Below are positions 1 to 8,355 of a stretch of 40,185 bases of DNA, piece by piece. The number at the start of each line of letters is the position of its first letter. The first letter of the stretch is position 1. This DNA is from Ramlibacter sp. (lineage in GTDB: Bacteria > Pseudomonadota > Gammaproteobacteria > Burkholderiales > Burkholderiaceae_C): positions 1 to 40,185 of the forward strand of contig JAQGMY010000063.1 in assembly GCA_028292105.1 (NCBI GenBank), given 5' to 3'. The notes below the pieces were generated by a model that saw only the letters and a program-made list of their open reading frames with translations, had not been told where the DNA came from and did no database searches. Both the position numbers and the translations under genes were made by a program.

Positions 1-612
1 GCCAGGTCCTCCATCTCCCACTTCACCTGCCAGATGCCCAGCCGGTTGGCCAGCGGCGCGAAGACCTGCAGCGCCTCGTGCGCGACGCCGCGCGGCATCG
101 GCTGCTTGCTGGCGGCGTAGTAGCGCAGGGTCTGCAGCCGCGAAGCCAGCCGCAGCATCACCACCCGCAGGTCCCGCGAGAAGGCCAGCAGCATCTTGCG
201 GACGTTCTCGGTCTGCTCGCGCGACTCCTCCAGCCGCTGCGCATCGTCCTGGCGCGCCTGCCGCTGCACGCGCACCAGCTTGGTGGTCTCCATCGCCAGC
301 GCGGCATAGCTGTCGCCGAAAGCCTTGGCGATCACTTCCTGCGGCTTGTTCAGGTGGGCGCACGCGTAGACCAGGTAGCTGGCCGCCTGCATGGCCTCCG
401 AGCCGCCCATGGACTTGAGGATCTCCGCGACGGCATCGGCGTGCGCGAGCGTGTTCTCGCCGGTCTCCAGCGTCTCGGCGGCGATCAGGGGTTCGGCGAA
501 GGCGCGGGCGCGGGCGAGCGCATTGGCCTGGTGCGGCAGGGCCTGTTCGGCGGCGGCGACCAGGCCGGGCACCGCGGCCGCGGCGTCACCCTGCTCCGCG
601 GTGTGGCTTTTC
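1..612 (-). CDS. relA: RelA/SpoT-type (p)ppGpp synthetase, N-terminal part (gene runs off the window's left edge)
   Basis: Reverse-strand translation from ATG at 612 gives MKSHTAEQGD...SYLVYACAHLNKPQEVIAKAFGDSYAALAMETTKLVRVQRQ...ENVRKMLLAFSRDLRVVMLRLASRLQTLRYYAASKQPMPRGVAHEALQVFAPLANRLGIWQVKWEMEDLA, typical of the RelA pseudo-HD region. Confidence 0.87.
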
Positions 613-1530
613 ATGAGCAACGGAATCGGTAGTGAGGAGGAACGACGCCACGGCCTCGACCTGGCCGTCGGCGACCAGCGTCGGCGCATGGCCCACGCCT
701 TCGAATTCGACCAGGCGCGCGCGCGGCCCACGCCGCATCATCTCCTGCGCCGTCCCGGCCGTCAGCAGGTCGGAGCCAGCCCCGCGCAGCAACAGGGTTT
801 CGGCCCGGATCCGGTCATAGAGCTGCCACAGCTGCGCCTGGCCGGCGATGGCAAGCGGCTCGCTCAGGGCCCGGAACGGCACGGCGATGGCGGGGTCGTA
901 GTGCAGGGTGAAGCCGCCGCCGGCGAGCGGCCGCACCATCGCCAGGGACAGGGCCAGCCACTGCTCGGGCGTGTGCGGACCGAAGCCTTGCGAGATCTGC
1001 CACATCGCCTGGGCCGCCTGCTGCACGGACTCGAAGCGGCCGGTCTGGCCCAGGTAGGTGCCGATCCGCTGCAGGGCGCTCCACTGGATCACCGGCCCGA
1101 CGTCGTTCAACACCAGCCGGCGCACCGGCGCCGGCAGCGGCAGTTGCGGGGTTCCGGCGATCGCCATGCCGATCAGCCCGCCCATGCTGGTGCCGACCCA
1201 GTCCAGCGTCGCGATGGGGCTCTCGCCGTGCAGCTGCTGCAACATCTGCAGCATGTCGGCGGCATAGGTGGGGACGCCATACAGCATGGGGTCCTTCAGC
1301 CACTCGCTGCGACCGCGGCCGACCACATCCGGACAGGCGACGCGCAAGGGGACCGGGGAGCGCTCCACCAGGCTGCGCGCCAGCACGTCGAAGTCGCGGC
1401 CCTGTCGCGACAGGCCGTGCACGCACACCACCAGGTGCGCCGCGTCGGCGGCGCCCCAGAGCCAGTACGCCATCCGGTGGGTACCGGAGGCGTCCGTGCA
1501 GGTGACGTTGTTCAGCGTAGGGACGGTCAT
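586..1530 (-). CDS. alpha/beta hydrolase
   Basis: 314 aa ORF; VCVHGLSRQGRDFD oxyanion region, GTSMGGLIGM nucleophile elbow, C-terminal GVGHAPTL His; overlaps the relA start by 27 nt. Confidence 0.9.
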   Translation of the reverse strand: MTVPTLNNVTCTDASGTHRMAYWLWGAADAAHLVVCVHGLSRQGRDFDVLARSLVERSPVPLRVACPDVVGRGRSEWLKDPMLYGVPTYAADMLQMLQQLHGESPIATLDWVGTSMGGLIGMAIAGTPQLPLPAPVRRLVLNDVGPVIQWSALQRIGTYLGQTGRFESVQQAAQAMWQISQGFGPHTPEQWLALSLAMVRPLAGGGFTLHYDPAIAVPFRALSEPLAIAGQAQLWQLYDRIRAETLLLRGAGSDLLTAGTAQEMMRRGPRARLVEFEGVGHAPTLVADGQVEAVASFLLTTDSVAHEKPHRGAG

Positions 1531-1621
1531 GGAAGGCGCGGGCCGCCGCAGGCAGGAACACCGGGAGGGGGAATCGCACCATCCTAAATCATCGCGCCCG
1601 CGACGACGCCGGCTGCGATCG

Positions 1622-2437
1622 CTACGCGCCCAGCTTGAGGTCGTACGGGCGCGTGAGCTCGAACCGGTCGTCGACCAGGTCGTAGTCCCAGCGCTCCACC
1701 TTGCAGCTGCGCTCGGCGCCGGCCGCGGGCGCCTCCCAGCGGATCAGGTTCAACGAGTTGGGCGTGCCGTGCCGCACGCGATGCGAGAAGGCGGTGCCGG
1801 CCTGCACGCAGTACATCGCCCGTGGCGTGCCGTTGGCCCGCGCGCACAGGTCGCTCACGTAAGGCAGGTGGATGTGGCCGCCCAGCACGAGATCGCCGCC
1901 GGCAACGGCCCAGGCCTGCACGGCCTCCTCGCCACCGTGCAGGCGGTCCTTCTCGTCCTCCGGCCGCATCACGCAGGCCGGCTGGTGGGTGACCACCACC
2001 CGCAACTGGCCCGGTCTGGCCTGCTTCAGCCGCCGCACCACCCGCTGGATCTGCGCCTGCGAGACCACGCCGTCCTTGTGGCGTTCCGGCCGGGTGGTGT
2101 TGACACCGATCACCAGCAGGTCGGGGAGGTCCAGTTCCGGCTCGAGCTCCTTGCCGAAGGCCTCGGAGTAGGCGCCATAGGGCGAGAACGCCCGGGCCAG
2201 CGGGTTGTACAGGGGGATGTCGTGGTTGCCGGGCAGCGTCAGCAGGTGCGGCACCTCGAGTGAATCGCAGAACGCGCGCGCCGCCGCGAACTGGGAGCTG
2301 CGCGCCCGTTGCGTGATGTCGCCGCTCAGCACCACCACCAGTGGCTGCTCGTCGCGCACCAGCTTGCGCGCGGCCTCCACCACGGCTGCTTGCTCGGTCC
2401 CGAAGTGCGTGTCCGAAAGGTGCAGCAGGACGCTCAT
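1622..2437 (-). CDS. metallophosphoesterase (calcineurin-like)
   Basis: LLHLSDTHFG, VVLSGDITQRA, LPGNHDIPLYN, VVTHQP and GGHIHLP motifs. Confidence 0.92.
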   Translation of the reverse strand: MSVLLHLSDTHFGTEQAAVVEAARKLVRDEQPLVVVLSGDITQRARSSQFAAARAFCDSLEVPHLLTLPGNHDIPLYNPLARAFSPYGAYSEAFGKELEPELDLPDLLVIGVNTTRPERHKDGVVSQAQIQRVVRRLKQARPGQLRVVVTHQPACVMRPEDEKDRLHGGEEAVQAWAVAGGDLVLGGHIHLPYVSDLCARANGTPRAMYCVQAGTAFSHRVRHGTPNSLNLIRWEAPAAGAERSCKVERWDYDLVDDRFELTRPYDLKLGA

Positions 2438-3441
2438 CTGGGCGGCAACCGATCCCCGGGCGGCGGCAGCATGACCAGCAGCGGCCGCGGCGCCACGGTG
2501 AAGCGCACCGGCAGCTGCATCTGCACCACTTCGCCATCGGTCGCCACCGTGATCCGGCGCCCGCGCCTAGCACCGACGGTGAGCGTGCGCAAGGTGAAAC
2601 TGTCGACCGCCTCCTGGCTGCCCAGCCGGCCCAGCAGCGCGTCGAAGAGCGCCCGCAGCTTGGCGCCCAGCCGGGCCGAGTGCATCACCACCGCCGCCAG
2701 CCGGCCGTCGCCGATCTGCTCCACCACCTCGTCCGGGATGCCCACCCGCCGCAGCTGCAGCCGGTTGTTGCCCACGAAGATGCTGGCAGCGCGCACCTGC
2801 TTGAGCTGGCCGTCCAGCTCGACGTCCAGCAGCAGTCGCCGGTGCCACTGCACCATGGTCTTCAAGGCGGCCAGCATGGCGATCCAGCGCCGCCGCCCGA
2901 ACCTGTGCTTGACCTCTTCGCGGTCCGCCAGCAATTTCGGATACAGGCCGACGGAAGCATTGACCAGGAAGGTGCGCTGGTTGACCCAGCCCACCTGCAC
3001 CGGTTCCGGCCGCGCCCGCAGCAACATGCGGGTGGCTTCGGCCGCTTCCAGCGGCAAGCCCAGCTCGCGCGCAAACAGGTTGAAGGTGCCTTGGGCAATG
3101 ATGCCGAGCGGGCAGTCGTTCGCGAGCGCCGCCTGGGCCGCGCAGTTGAGCGTGCCGTCGCCGCCGGCGGCGACGACGATGCCGCCATGCTCACTGGCCA
3201 GCCGCGCCGCCTCGCGGCAGGCCTGCACGATCTGGCCCGGCGCGATGGGCACGAAGCGATAGCGCCGCGAGGCCTGCGTCAGTTCCCCTTCGATCGCCTG
3301 GCGCACTTCGTCCTTCCGGGCCGCCCCCGAGCCCATGTTCAGGACGATGAACAGCTCCGGCTCGACCGGTCCCGCGCGGGTGGCGGCGGCTTGGGCAGGG
3401 TCGGAGATGACGGCGGGCATGGCGGCCAAGCTTAGGGCCAA
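2434..3441 (-). CDS. diacylglycerol kinase family lipid kinase (alternative start ATG near 3420)
   Basis: FIVLNMGSGAARKDEV, GGIVVAAGGDGTLNCAAQA, LGIIAQGTFNLFAREL motifs; 4-nt overlap with the metallophosphoesterase start. Confidence 0.88.
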   Translation of the reverse strand: MALSLAAMPAVISDPAQAAATRAGPVEPELFIVLNMGSGAARKDEVRQAIEGELTQASRRYRFVPIAPGQIVQACREAARLASEHGGIVVAAGGDGTLNCAAQAALANDCPLGIIAQGTFNLFARELGLPLEAAEATRMLLRARPEPVQVGWVNQRTFLVNASVGLYPKLLADREEVKHRFGRRRWIAMLAALKTMVQWHRRLLLDVELDGQLKQVRAASIFVGNNRLQLRRVGIPDEVVEQIGDGRLAAVVMHSARLGAKLRALFDALLGRLGSQEAVDSFTLRTLTVGARRGRRITVATDGEVVQMQLPVRFTVAPRPLLVMLPPPGDRLPPR

Positions 3442-3495
3442 CCCGGCACTGGCCCTGTCGGACGAGGGCTAGCCCTGCGGTTCCGCGCCGGCTGG

Positions 3496-4209
3496 TTAGC
3501 GCAGCTGCACCGAACCTGAGACAGTCACGACGACGGCCGCCTTCCCGGGCTCCACCGGCACCTGCGTGTCGGCGGAGGCCAGCTTTGCTTCCATGGCGGC
3601 CATCCGCTGGCGGGGCATGAAGCCAGGATCGTTGGCGTTCACCGCCACCTCCCGCAGCGTGTAGCCGGTGAAGCCGAAGCCCTTGGCCAGCTCGGTCGCC
3701 CGCGACTTGAAGCGGTCGATGGCCAGTGCCTGCGCCTCGCTCTCCACGCGGGCGCGCTGCTCGCGGCTCAGGCCGAAGCTGACGCCGCCCATGTTCATGG
3801 TGGTGATCCGGCCGGCGGTCTGTGTGATCCGCGCGAAGTCGCGCCCCTCCAGCACGACCTCGGCCGAGCCGGTCCAGCCGGTGATCCGGCCTTCACGGTT
3901 GTTGCGCGGATAGAGCGCGAAGTTACCAGTCCGCACCTCCAGCTGGCCGGGCTGCGCGCCCTTGCGCGCCTCCGCCAAGGCGGCGTCGACGGCAGCCTTG
4001 AGCTGGCTTTGCACCAGCGCGGCGTCGGCGCCCTCCTTGGTGGTGCTCAGGTTCAGCATCAGCAGGTCCTGCTGGACCTCCACCGTGCCGGTGGCTTGCA
4101 ACTGCAGCACGTTCTGTGGTGCGGGCACTGTCTGCGCCGGGGCCGCTGCGGCGGCGAGAGCGAGCAGCAGGGCCGCGGGGATCGTCATTGTTTTCTTCAT
4201 CTCGTCCAT
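3496..4209 (-). CDS. SIMPL domain (DUF541) periplasmic protein
   Basis: Signal peptide MKKTMTIPAALLLALAAAAAPAQ, then LQLQATGTVEVQQDLLMLNLSTTKEGADAA...VTVSGSVQL. Confidence 0.85.
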   Translation of the reverse strand: MDEMKKTMTIPAALLLALAAAAAPAQTVPAPQNVLQLQATGTVEVQQDLLMLNLSTTKEGADAALVQSQLKAAVDAALAEARKGAQPGQLEVRTGNFALYPRNNREGRITGWTGSAEVVLEGRDFARITQTAGRITTMNMGGVSFGLSREQRARVESEAQALAIDRFKSRATELAKGFGFTGYTLREVAVNANDPGFMPRQRMAAMEAKLASADTQVPVEPGKAAVVVTVSGSVQLR

Positions 4210-4218
4210 TCTGGGGCG

Positions 4219-4452
4219 TCAGCGCCGCGGCTGCGCCGACTGCGCCGGCTGCGACGGCTGCCGAAAGGCCTGGAGCTGGCGTCGCAGCTCGGCCCGCTGG
4301 GCTTCTGTCAGCTGGCGGGGCACCGGCGGCGGCACCGGCGCCGCCGCCCCCTGCCGTTGCAGCAGCACGCGCAAATCGGCTGGCTCGGCCAGCGGGGCGG
4401 CAAAGGAAGACCCGGCGGCGAGCGCCCAGACAGACAGGAACAGCGGCTTCAT
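4219..4452 (-). CDS. small secreted/periplasmic protein with an LTxxQ-like motif
   Basis: MKPLFLSVWALAAGSSFAAPLAEPADLRVLLQRQ...PRQLTEAQRAELRRQLQAFRQPSQPAQ; signal peptide; starts within ORF 4219..4509. Confidence 0.6.
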   Translation of the reverse strand: MKPLFLSVWALAAGSSFAAPLAEPADLRVLLQRQGAAAPVPPPVPRQLTEAQRAELRRQLQAFRQPSQPAQSAQPRR

Positions 4453-4521
4453 GCGCTGATAACGGGCGTCCGGCCGCCTCAGAAGACGGCGCGCAGGTGA
4501 ATACCCCATGGCTGGGGCAAC

Positions 4522-4600
4522 ATTTGTAACACTGTGAAAAGCATCGGGTTTTTATGAAAAACCCGCCGGATCGGCCCCCAGAATCAGCGCTGTTACAAAT
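4522..4600. promoter_or_regulatory. Putative operator region upstream of ompR: inverted ATTTGTAACA (4522-4531) / TGTTACAAAT (4591-4600) flanking a perfect hairpin CGGGTTTTT-ATG-AAAAACCCG (4545-4565)
   Basis: Perfect 10-bp and 9-bp inverted repeats read directly in the divergent intergenic region. Confidence 0.55.
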
Positions 4601-4616
4601 TGGATTCGGGAGAACC

Positions 4617-5348
4617 ATGACCCAAGCAGCAGCACGGACCGACAAGATCCTGGTCGTCGACGACGATGCCCGCATTCGCGATCTCCTGCGCCGCTATCTC
4701 ACTCAGGAGGGCTTCGAGGTCATCCTGGCGGAAGATGGCAAGGCACTGAACCGCCTGATGCTGCGCGAGACGGCCGACCTGATCGTGCTGGACCTGATGA
4801 TGCCCGGGGAAGATGGCCTGTCGATCTGCCGCCGCTTACGGGCGGCCAACGACCGCACTCCCATCATCATGCTCACCGCCAAGGGTGAGGACGTGGACCG
4901 GATCGTCGGGCTGGAAGTCGGCGCCGACGACTACCTGGGCAAGCCGTTCAACCCGCGCGAGCTGCTGGCGCGCGTGCACGCGGTGCTGCGCCGGCGGCCC
5001 GCGCTGGAAGCGCCCGGTGCGCCGTCCTCGGACAACGAGGTCGTCTCCTTCGGCCCCTTCGCCTTCGACCTGGGCGCCCGCACGCTGCGCAAGAACGGCG
5101 AGGAACTGCCCCTCACCACCGGCGAGTTCGCCATGCTCAAGGCGCTGGTGCGCCACCCGCGCCAGCCGCTTTCGCGCGAGAAGCTGGCCCAGCTGGCGCG
5201 CGGCCGCGAGTTCGAACCCTTCGACCGCAGCCTCGACGTGCAGGTCTCGCGCCTGCGCAAGCTGATCGAAGCCGACCCGGCGTCGCCGCGCTACATCCAG
5301 ACTGTGTGGGGCGTGGGCTACGTCTTCGTTCCGGACGGCGCCGGCTGA
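4617..5348 (+). CDS. ompR: OmpR-family response regulator
   Basis: MTQAAARTDKILVVDDDARIRDLLRRYLTQEGFEV...DLIVLDLMMPGEDG...MLTAKGEDVDRIVGLEVGADDYLGKPFNPRELLARV, winged-helix C-terminus ending YIQTVWGVGYVFVPDGAG; ATG at 4617 preceded by gggagaacc. Confidence 0.93.
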   Translation: MTQAAARTDKILVVDDDARIRDLLRRYLTQEGFEVILAEDGKALNRLMLRETADLIVLDLMMPGEDGLSICRRLRAANDRTPIIMLTAKGEDVDRIVGLEVGADDYLGKPFNPRELLARVHAVLRRRPALEAPGAPSSDNEVVSFGPFAFDLGARTLRKNGEELPLTTGEFAMLKALVRHPRQPLSREKLAQLARGREFEPFDRSLDVQVSRLRKLIEADPASPRYIQTVWGVGYVFVPDGAG

Positions 5349-5400
5349 CACTTTCGAACGCCGCAGTGGGTGACAGAATGACTTCGCTGCGCTTCAATGA

Positions 5401-5430
5401 CGGAATGACCCGCAGTACCAAGTCATTCCG
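5401..5430. repeat. Intercistronic inverted repeat CGGAATGAC-n12-GTCATTCCG between ompR and envZ
   Basis: Perfect 9-bp arms; additional AATGAC copies at about 5377-5382 and 5396-5401. Confidence 0.6.
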
Positions 5431-5478
5431 CCCTGCCCGGCCCAGCCGGCGTCTCGCTGCCTCGCGCTCCCGGTCGAC

Positions 5479-6954
5479 ATGACCGATCTCGACGCCGCCA
5501 CCAGTCCAGCGCCGCTGGAAACCGCGCCCGCTCCGCTGGAGATGCGGCCGCGCCTGGGCCTGTCGCTGTTCTGGCGCACCTTCTTCCTGCTGTCGCTGCT
5601 GCTGATCGGATCGATCGTGGCGTGGCTGCAGACCTTCCGCGCGCTGGAGTTCGAGCCGCGCGCCGTGCAGACGGCGCAGCAGATCGCGTCGCTGGTGAAC
5701 CTGAGCCGCGCCGCGCTGGTGCATGCCGACCCGATCGCCCGCGTCTCGCTGATCAAGACGCTGGCCGACCAGGAAGGCGTGCGGATCCTGCCGCGCGAGC
5801 CCAAGGACCACTTTGCCCAGCTCACCGGCAGCGCCATGGACCGGCGCATCGTCGACGAGCTGGTCAGCCGCCTCGGCGGCGGCACCATCATGGGCAGCAG
5901 CGTCAACGGCGAGGAAGGCCTGTGGATAGGCTTCAAGATCGACCGGGACGACTACTGGATGCTGCTGGACCGCACCCGCTTCTCGCAGGTGGGCGGCAAG
6001 ACCTGGCTGGTCTGGCTGATCACGGCGGCCGCGCTCTCGCTGGCGGGCGCGGCGGTGATCGCCCGCCTGATCAACCGGCCCTTGAAGCAGCTTTCATTTG
6101 CCGCCAGCCGCGTGCGCGACGGCGACTTCGACGCCAGCCGGCTCGACGAGAAGGCGGTGACCAGCGAGATCCGCGAGGTGAACATCGGCTTCAACCGCAT
6201 GGCCCAGCAGCTCGCCAAGATCGAGCAGGACCGCGCGGTGATGCTGGCCGGCATCTCGCACGACCTGCGCACGCCGCTGGCCCGGCTGCGGCTGGAAACC
6301 GAGATGAGCGTGGTCGACGCCGATGCACGCAACCACATGGCGGCCGACATCGACCAGCTCGACGCCATCATCGACAAGTTCCTGGATTACGCCCGCCCCG
6401 ACCATGCCGAGCTCAAGCCGGTGGTGTTGAACGATGTCATCGAAGCCTGCATGTACGCGATCGAGGACCACGGCGACATCCGCGTCAACGTGGACCTGCC
6501 GAAGAACGTGCAGGTGCTGGCGGACGAGGTCGAACTGGCCCGGGTGATCTCCAACCTGCTGGAAAACGCCCGCCGCTACGGCAAGACCCCGGAGACGGGC
6601 ATCGCGGTGGTCGACATCGCCGCCCGGGCGCGCAACGAATGGGTGCTGCTCAAGGTGCGGGACCACGGCATGGGCGTGTCGTCCGAGGCCCTGCCGAACC
6701 TGGTGAAGCCCTTCTTCCGCGGCGATGCGGCCCGCACCGCGGCGACCGGCGCCGGGCTGGGCCTGGCGATCGTCGACAAGACGGTGCAGCGCATGGGCGG
6801 CATCTTCGCGCTGGCGAACACCACCTCGGGTGGCCTGGCCGCGCACATCAAGCTGCAGCGCCCGCGCCAGATGCCGCCGGTGCCGGGCGGCGGCAGCGCC
6901 GACGCGGACAAGCGCCGGGACCGCGGCTATCCGGCCAAGGAAGCGGCGGCTTAG
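5479..6954 (+). CDS. envZ: EnvZ-like sensor histidine kinase
   Basis: TM segments, HAMP, MLAGISHDLRTPLARLRLETEM H-box, NLLENARRYG N-box, GAGLGLAIVDK G-box; directly downstream of ompR. Confidence 0.9.
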   Translation: MTDLDAATSPAPLETAPAPLEMRPRLGLSLFWRTFFLLSLLLIGSIVAWLQTFRALEFEPRAVQTAQQIASLVNLSRAALVHADPIARVSLIKTLADQEGVRILPREPKDHFAQLTGSAMDRRIVDELVSRLGGGTIMGSSVNGEEGLWIGFKIDRDDYWMLLDRTRFSQVGGKTWLVWLITAAALSLAGAAVIARLINRPLKQLSFAASRVRDGDFDASRLDEKAVTSEIREVNIGFNRMAQQLAKIEQDRAVMLAGISHDLRTPLARLRLETEMSVVDADARNHMAADIDQLDAIIDKFLDYARPDHAELKPVVLNDVIEACMYAIEDHGDIRVNVDLPKNVQVLADEVELARVISNLLENARRYGKTPETGIAVVDIAARARNEWVLLKVRDHGMGVSSEALPNLVKPFFRGDAARTAATGAGLGLAIVDKTVQRMGGIFALANTTSGGLAAHIKLQRPRQMPPVPGGGSADADKRRDRGYPAKEAAA

Positions 6955-6985
6955 GGATCCGGCATGTCATGCCGGGACGAGCTCA

Positions 6986-7062
6986 TGTCATCCCGGGCTT
7001 GACCCGGGATCCATGTCCCTCTCCCCGGACTGCATGGGTCCCGGGTCAAGCCGGGGACGACG
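6986..7062. repeat. Imperfect palindromic intergenic repeat (left arm 6986-7015, right arm 7033-7062), overlapping the 3' end of ispF
   Basis: tgtcatcccgggcttgacccgggatccatg versus reverse complement of right arm cgtcgtccccggcttgacccgggacccatg. Confidence 0.75.
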
Positions 7063-7540
7063 TGGATTGGGTCAGCAGCACCACCGCCCGCGCTTCGATG
7101 CTCTGCCCCATCCCGACGGGGCCGAGCTTCTCCGCCGTCTTCGCCTTGACGTTCACCTGCGCCGGCGCAATCCCCAGCGCTTGCGCGATCCGCGCCCGCA
7201 TGCCTTCGATGTGCGGCGCCAGCTTGGGCGCCTGCGCGATCACCGTGCTGTCCACGTTGACCACTTGCCACCCTTGCGCACGCACCCGTGCCGCGGCTTC
7301 CTTCAGCAACGCGATGGAGTCGGCGCCGCGAAAGCGTTCATCGGTGTCGGGAAAGTGCCGGCCGATGTCGCCCAGCCCCGCGGCGCCTATCAGGGCATCG
7401 GTGATCGCGTGCAGCAATGCGTCGGCATCCGAGTGGCCCAGCAGGCCGCGGTCGTGCGGGATCGTGACGCCGCCCAGCACCAGCGGGCGGCCGGGGACCA
7501 GTGCGTGCGTGTCCCAGCCTTCGCCGATGCGCAGCTGCAT
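7046..7540 (-). CDS. ispF: 2-C-methyl-D-erythritol 2,4-cyclodiphosphate synthase
   Basis: [67 protein letters not shown]...[27 protein letters not shown]. Confidence 0.96.
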   Translation of the reverse strand: MQLRIGEGWDTHALVPGRPLVLGGVTIPHDRGLLGHSDADALLHAITDALIGAAGLGDIGRHFPDTDERFRGADSIALLKEAAARVRAQGWQVVNVDSTVIAQAPKLAPHIEGMRARIAQALGIAPAQVNVKAKTAEKLGPVGMGQSIEARAVVLLTQSTSSPA

Positions 7541-7546
7541 GGGCGC

Positions 7547-8242
7547 TTAGCGGCGCGCGCCGAGGACGGCTTCGGCCATGGCGAAATCTTCCGGGTAGGT
7601 GACCTTGAAGTTCAAGGCGCCCGCTTCCACCAGCTTCGGCTTCAAGCCCATGGATTCGACCGCGCTGGATTCATCGGTCACGCCCTCTCCGGCGCCTTCG
7701 AGCGCTTGTCGCAGCATGCCCAGGCGGAACATCTGCGGCGTCTGGGCCAGCCATTTGTCGTTGCGCGGCAGCGTCGAGGCCACGCGCCCGTCGTGCGCGA
7801 TCTTCAGCGTGTCGGCCAGCGGATGGGCCAGCAGGCCGCCGACCTCGTCATCGAGGCAGGCGTCGATCAGGCGGTCGATGAGCTGCGGCGTGACCAGGCA
7901 GCGGGCGGCGTCGTGCACCAGCACCCAGTCGCTGTCCACCGCGCCTACGCGCCTGAGTTCACGCAGGCCGTTGGTCACGCTGGCCGCGCGGGTGGTTCCG
8001 CCGCAGTTGACGACCAGGGCCGAAGTGCTGGGATTGCGTTCGAAGAAGCCGTCGCTCTGCGCCACCACCACGAGGGTGCGCGCGATGCGCCTGACGCCGG
8101 CGAAGGCCGATAGCGTGTGCCACACCATCGGCTGGCCGGCCACCCTTTCGTACTGCTTGGGCCCGGTCGTGCCGGCTCTGCTGCCGTTGCCGGCGCAGGG
8201 GATGAGTGCAAAAAACCGCGGATGGGGTGCGCTCGTGTTCAT
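7547..8242 (-). CDS. ispD: 2-C-methyl-D-erythritol 4-phosphate cytidylyltransferase
   Basis: FFALIPCAGNGSRAGTTGPKQYERVAGQPMVWHTLSAF...VLVHDAARCLVTPQLIDRLI...KVTYPEDFAMAEAVL; start chosen at MNTSAPHPR. Confidence 0.95.
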   Translation of the reverse strand: MNTSAPHPRFFALIPCAGNGSRAGTTGPKQYERVAGQPMVWHTLSAFAGVRRIARTLVVVAQSDGFFERNPSTSALVVNCGGTTRAASVTNGLRELRRVGAVDSDWVLVHDAARCLVTPQLIDRLIDACLDDEVGGLLAHPLADTLKIAHDGRVASTLPRNDKWLAQTPQMFRLGMLRQALEGAGEGVTDESSAVESMGLKPKLVEAGALNFKVTYPEDFAMAEAVLGARR

Positions 8243-8355
8243 TTCCGTCAAAACCATTCTAAGCCTCCGTTCCCTCCGTCGCCCTACAATGTTCCTGTCA
8301 CACCCCTCGCTGCCCGGCGCGGGGTGTTTTGCATTTTCTGTTCGCACCATTGTTC

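Noticed and set aside
1268-2263. Plus-strand ORF opposite the hydrolase/metallophosphoesterase genes
   Set aside because: Shadow ORF; minus strand shows clear conserved enzyme motifs
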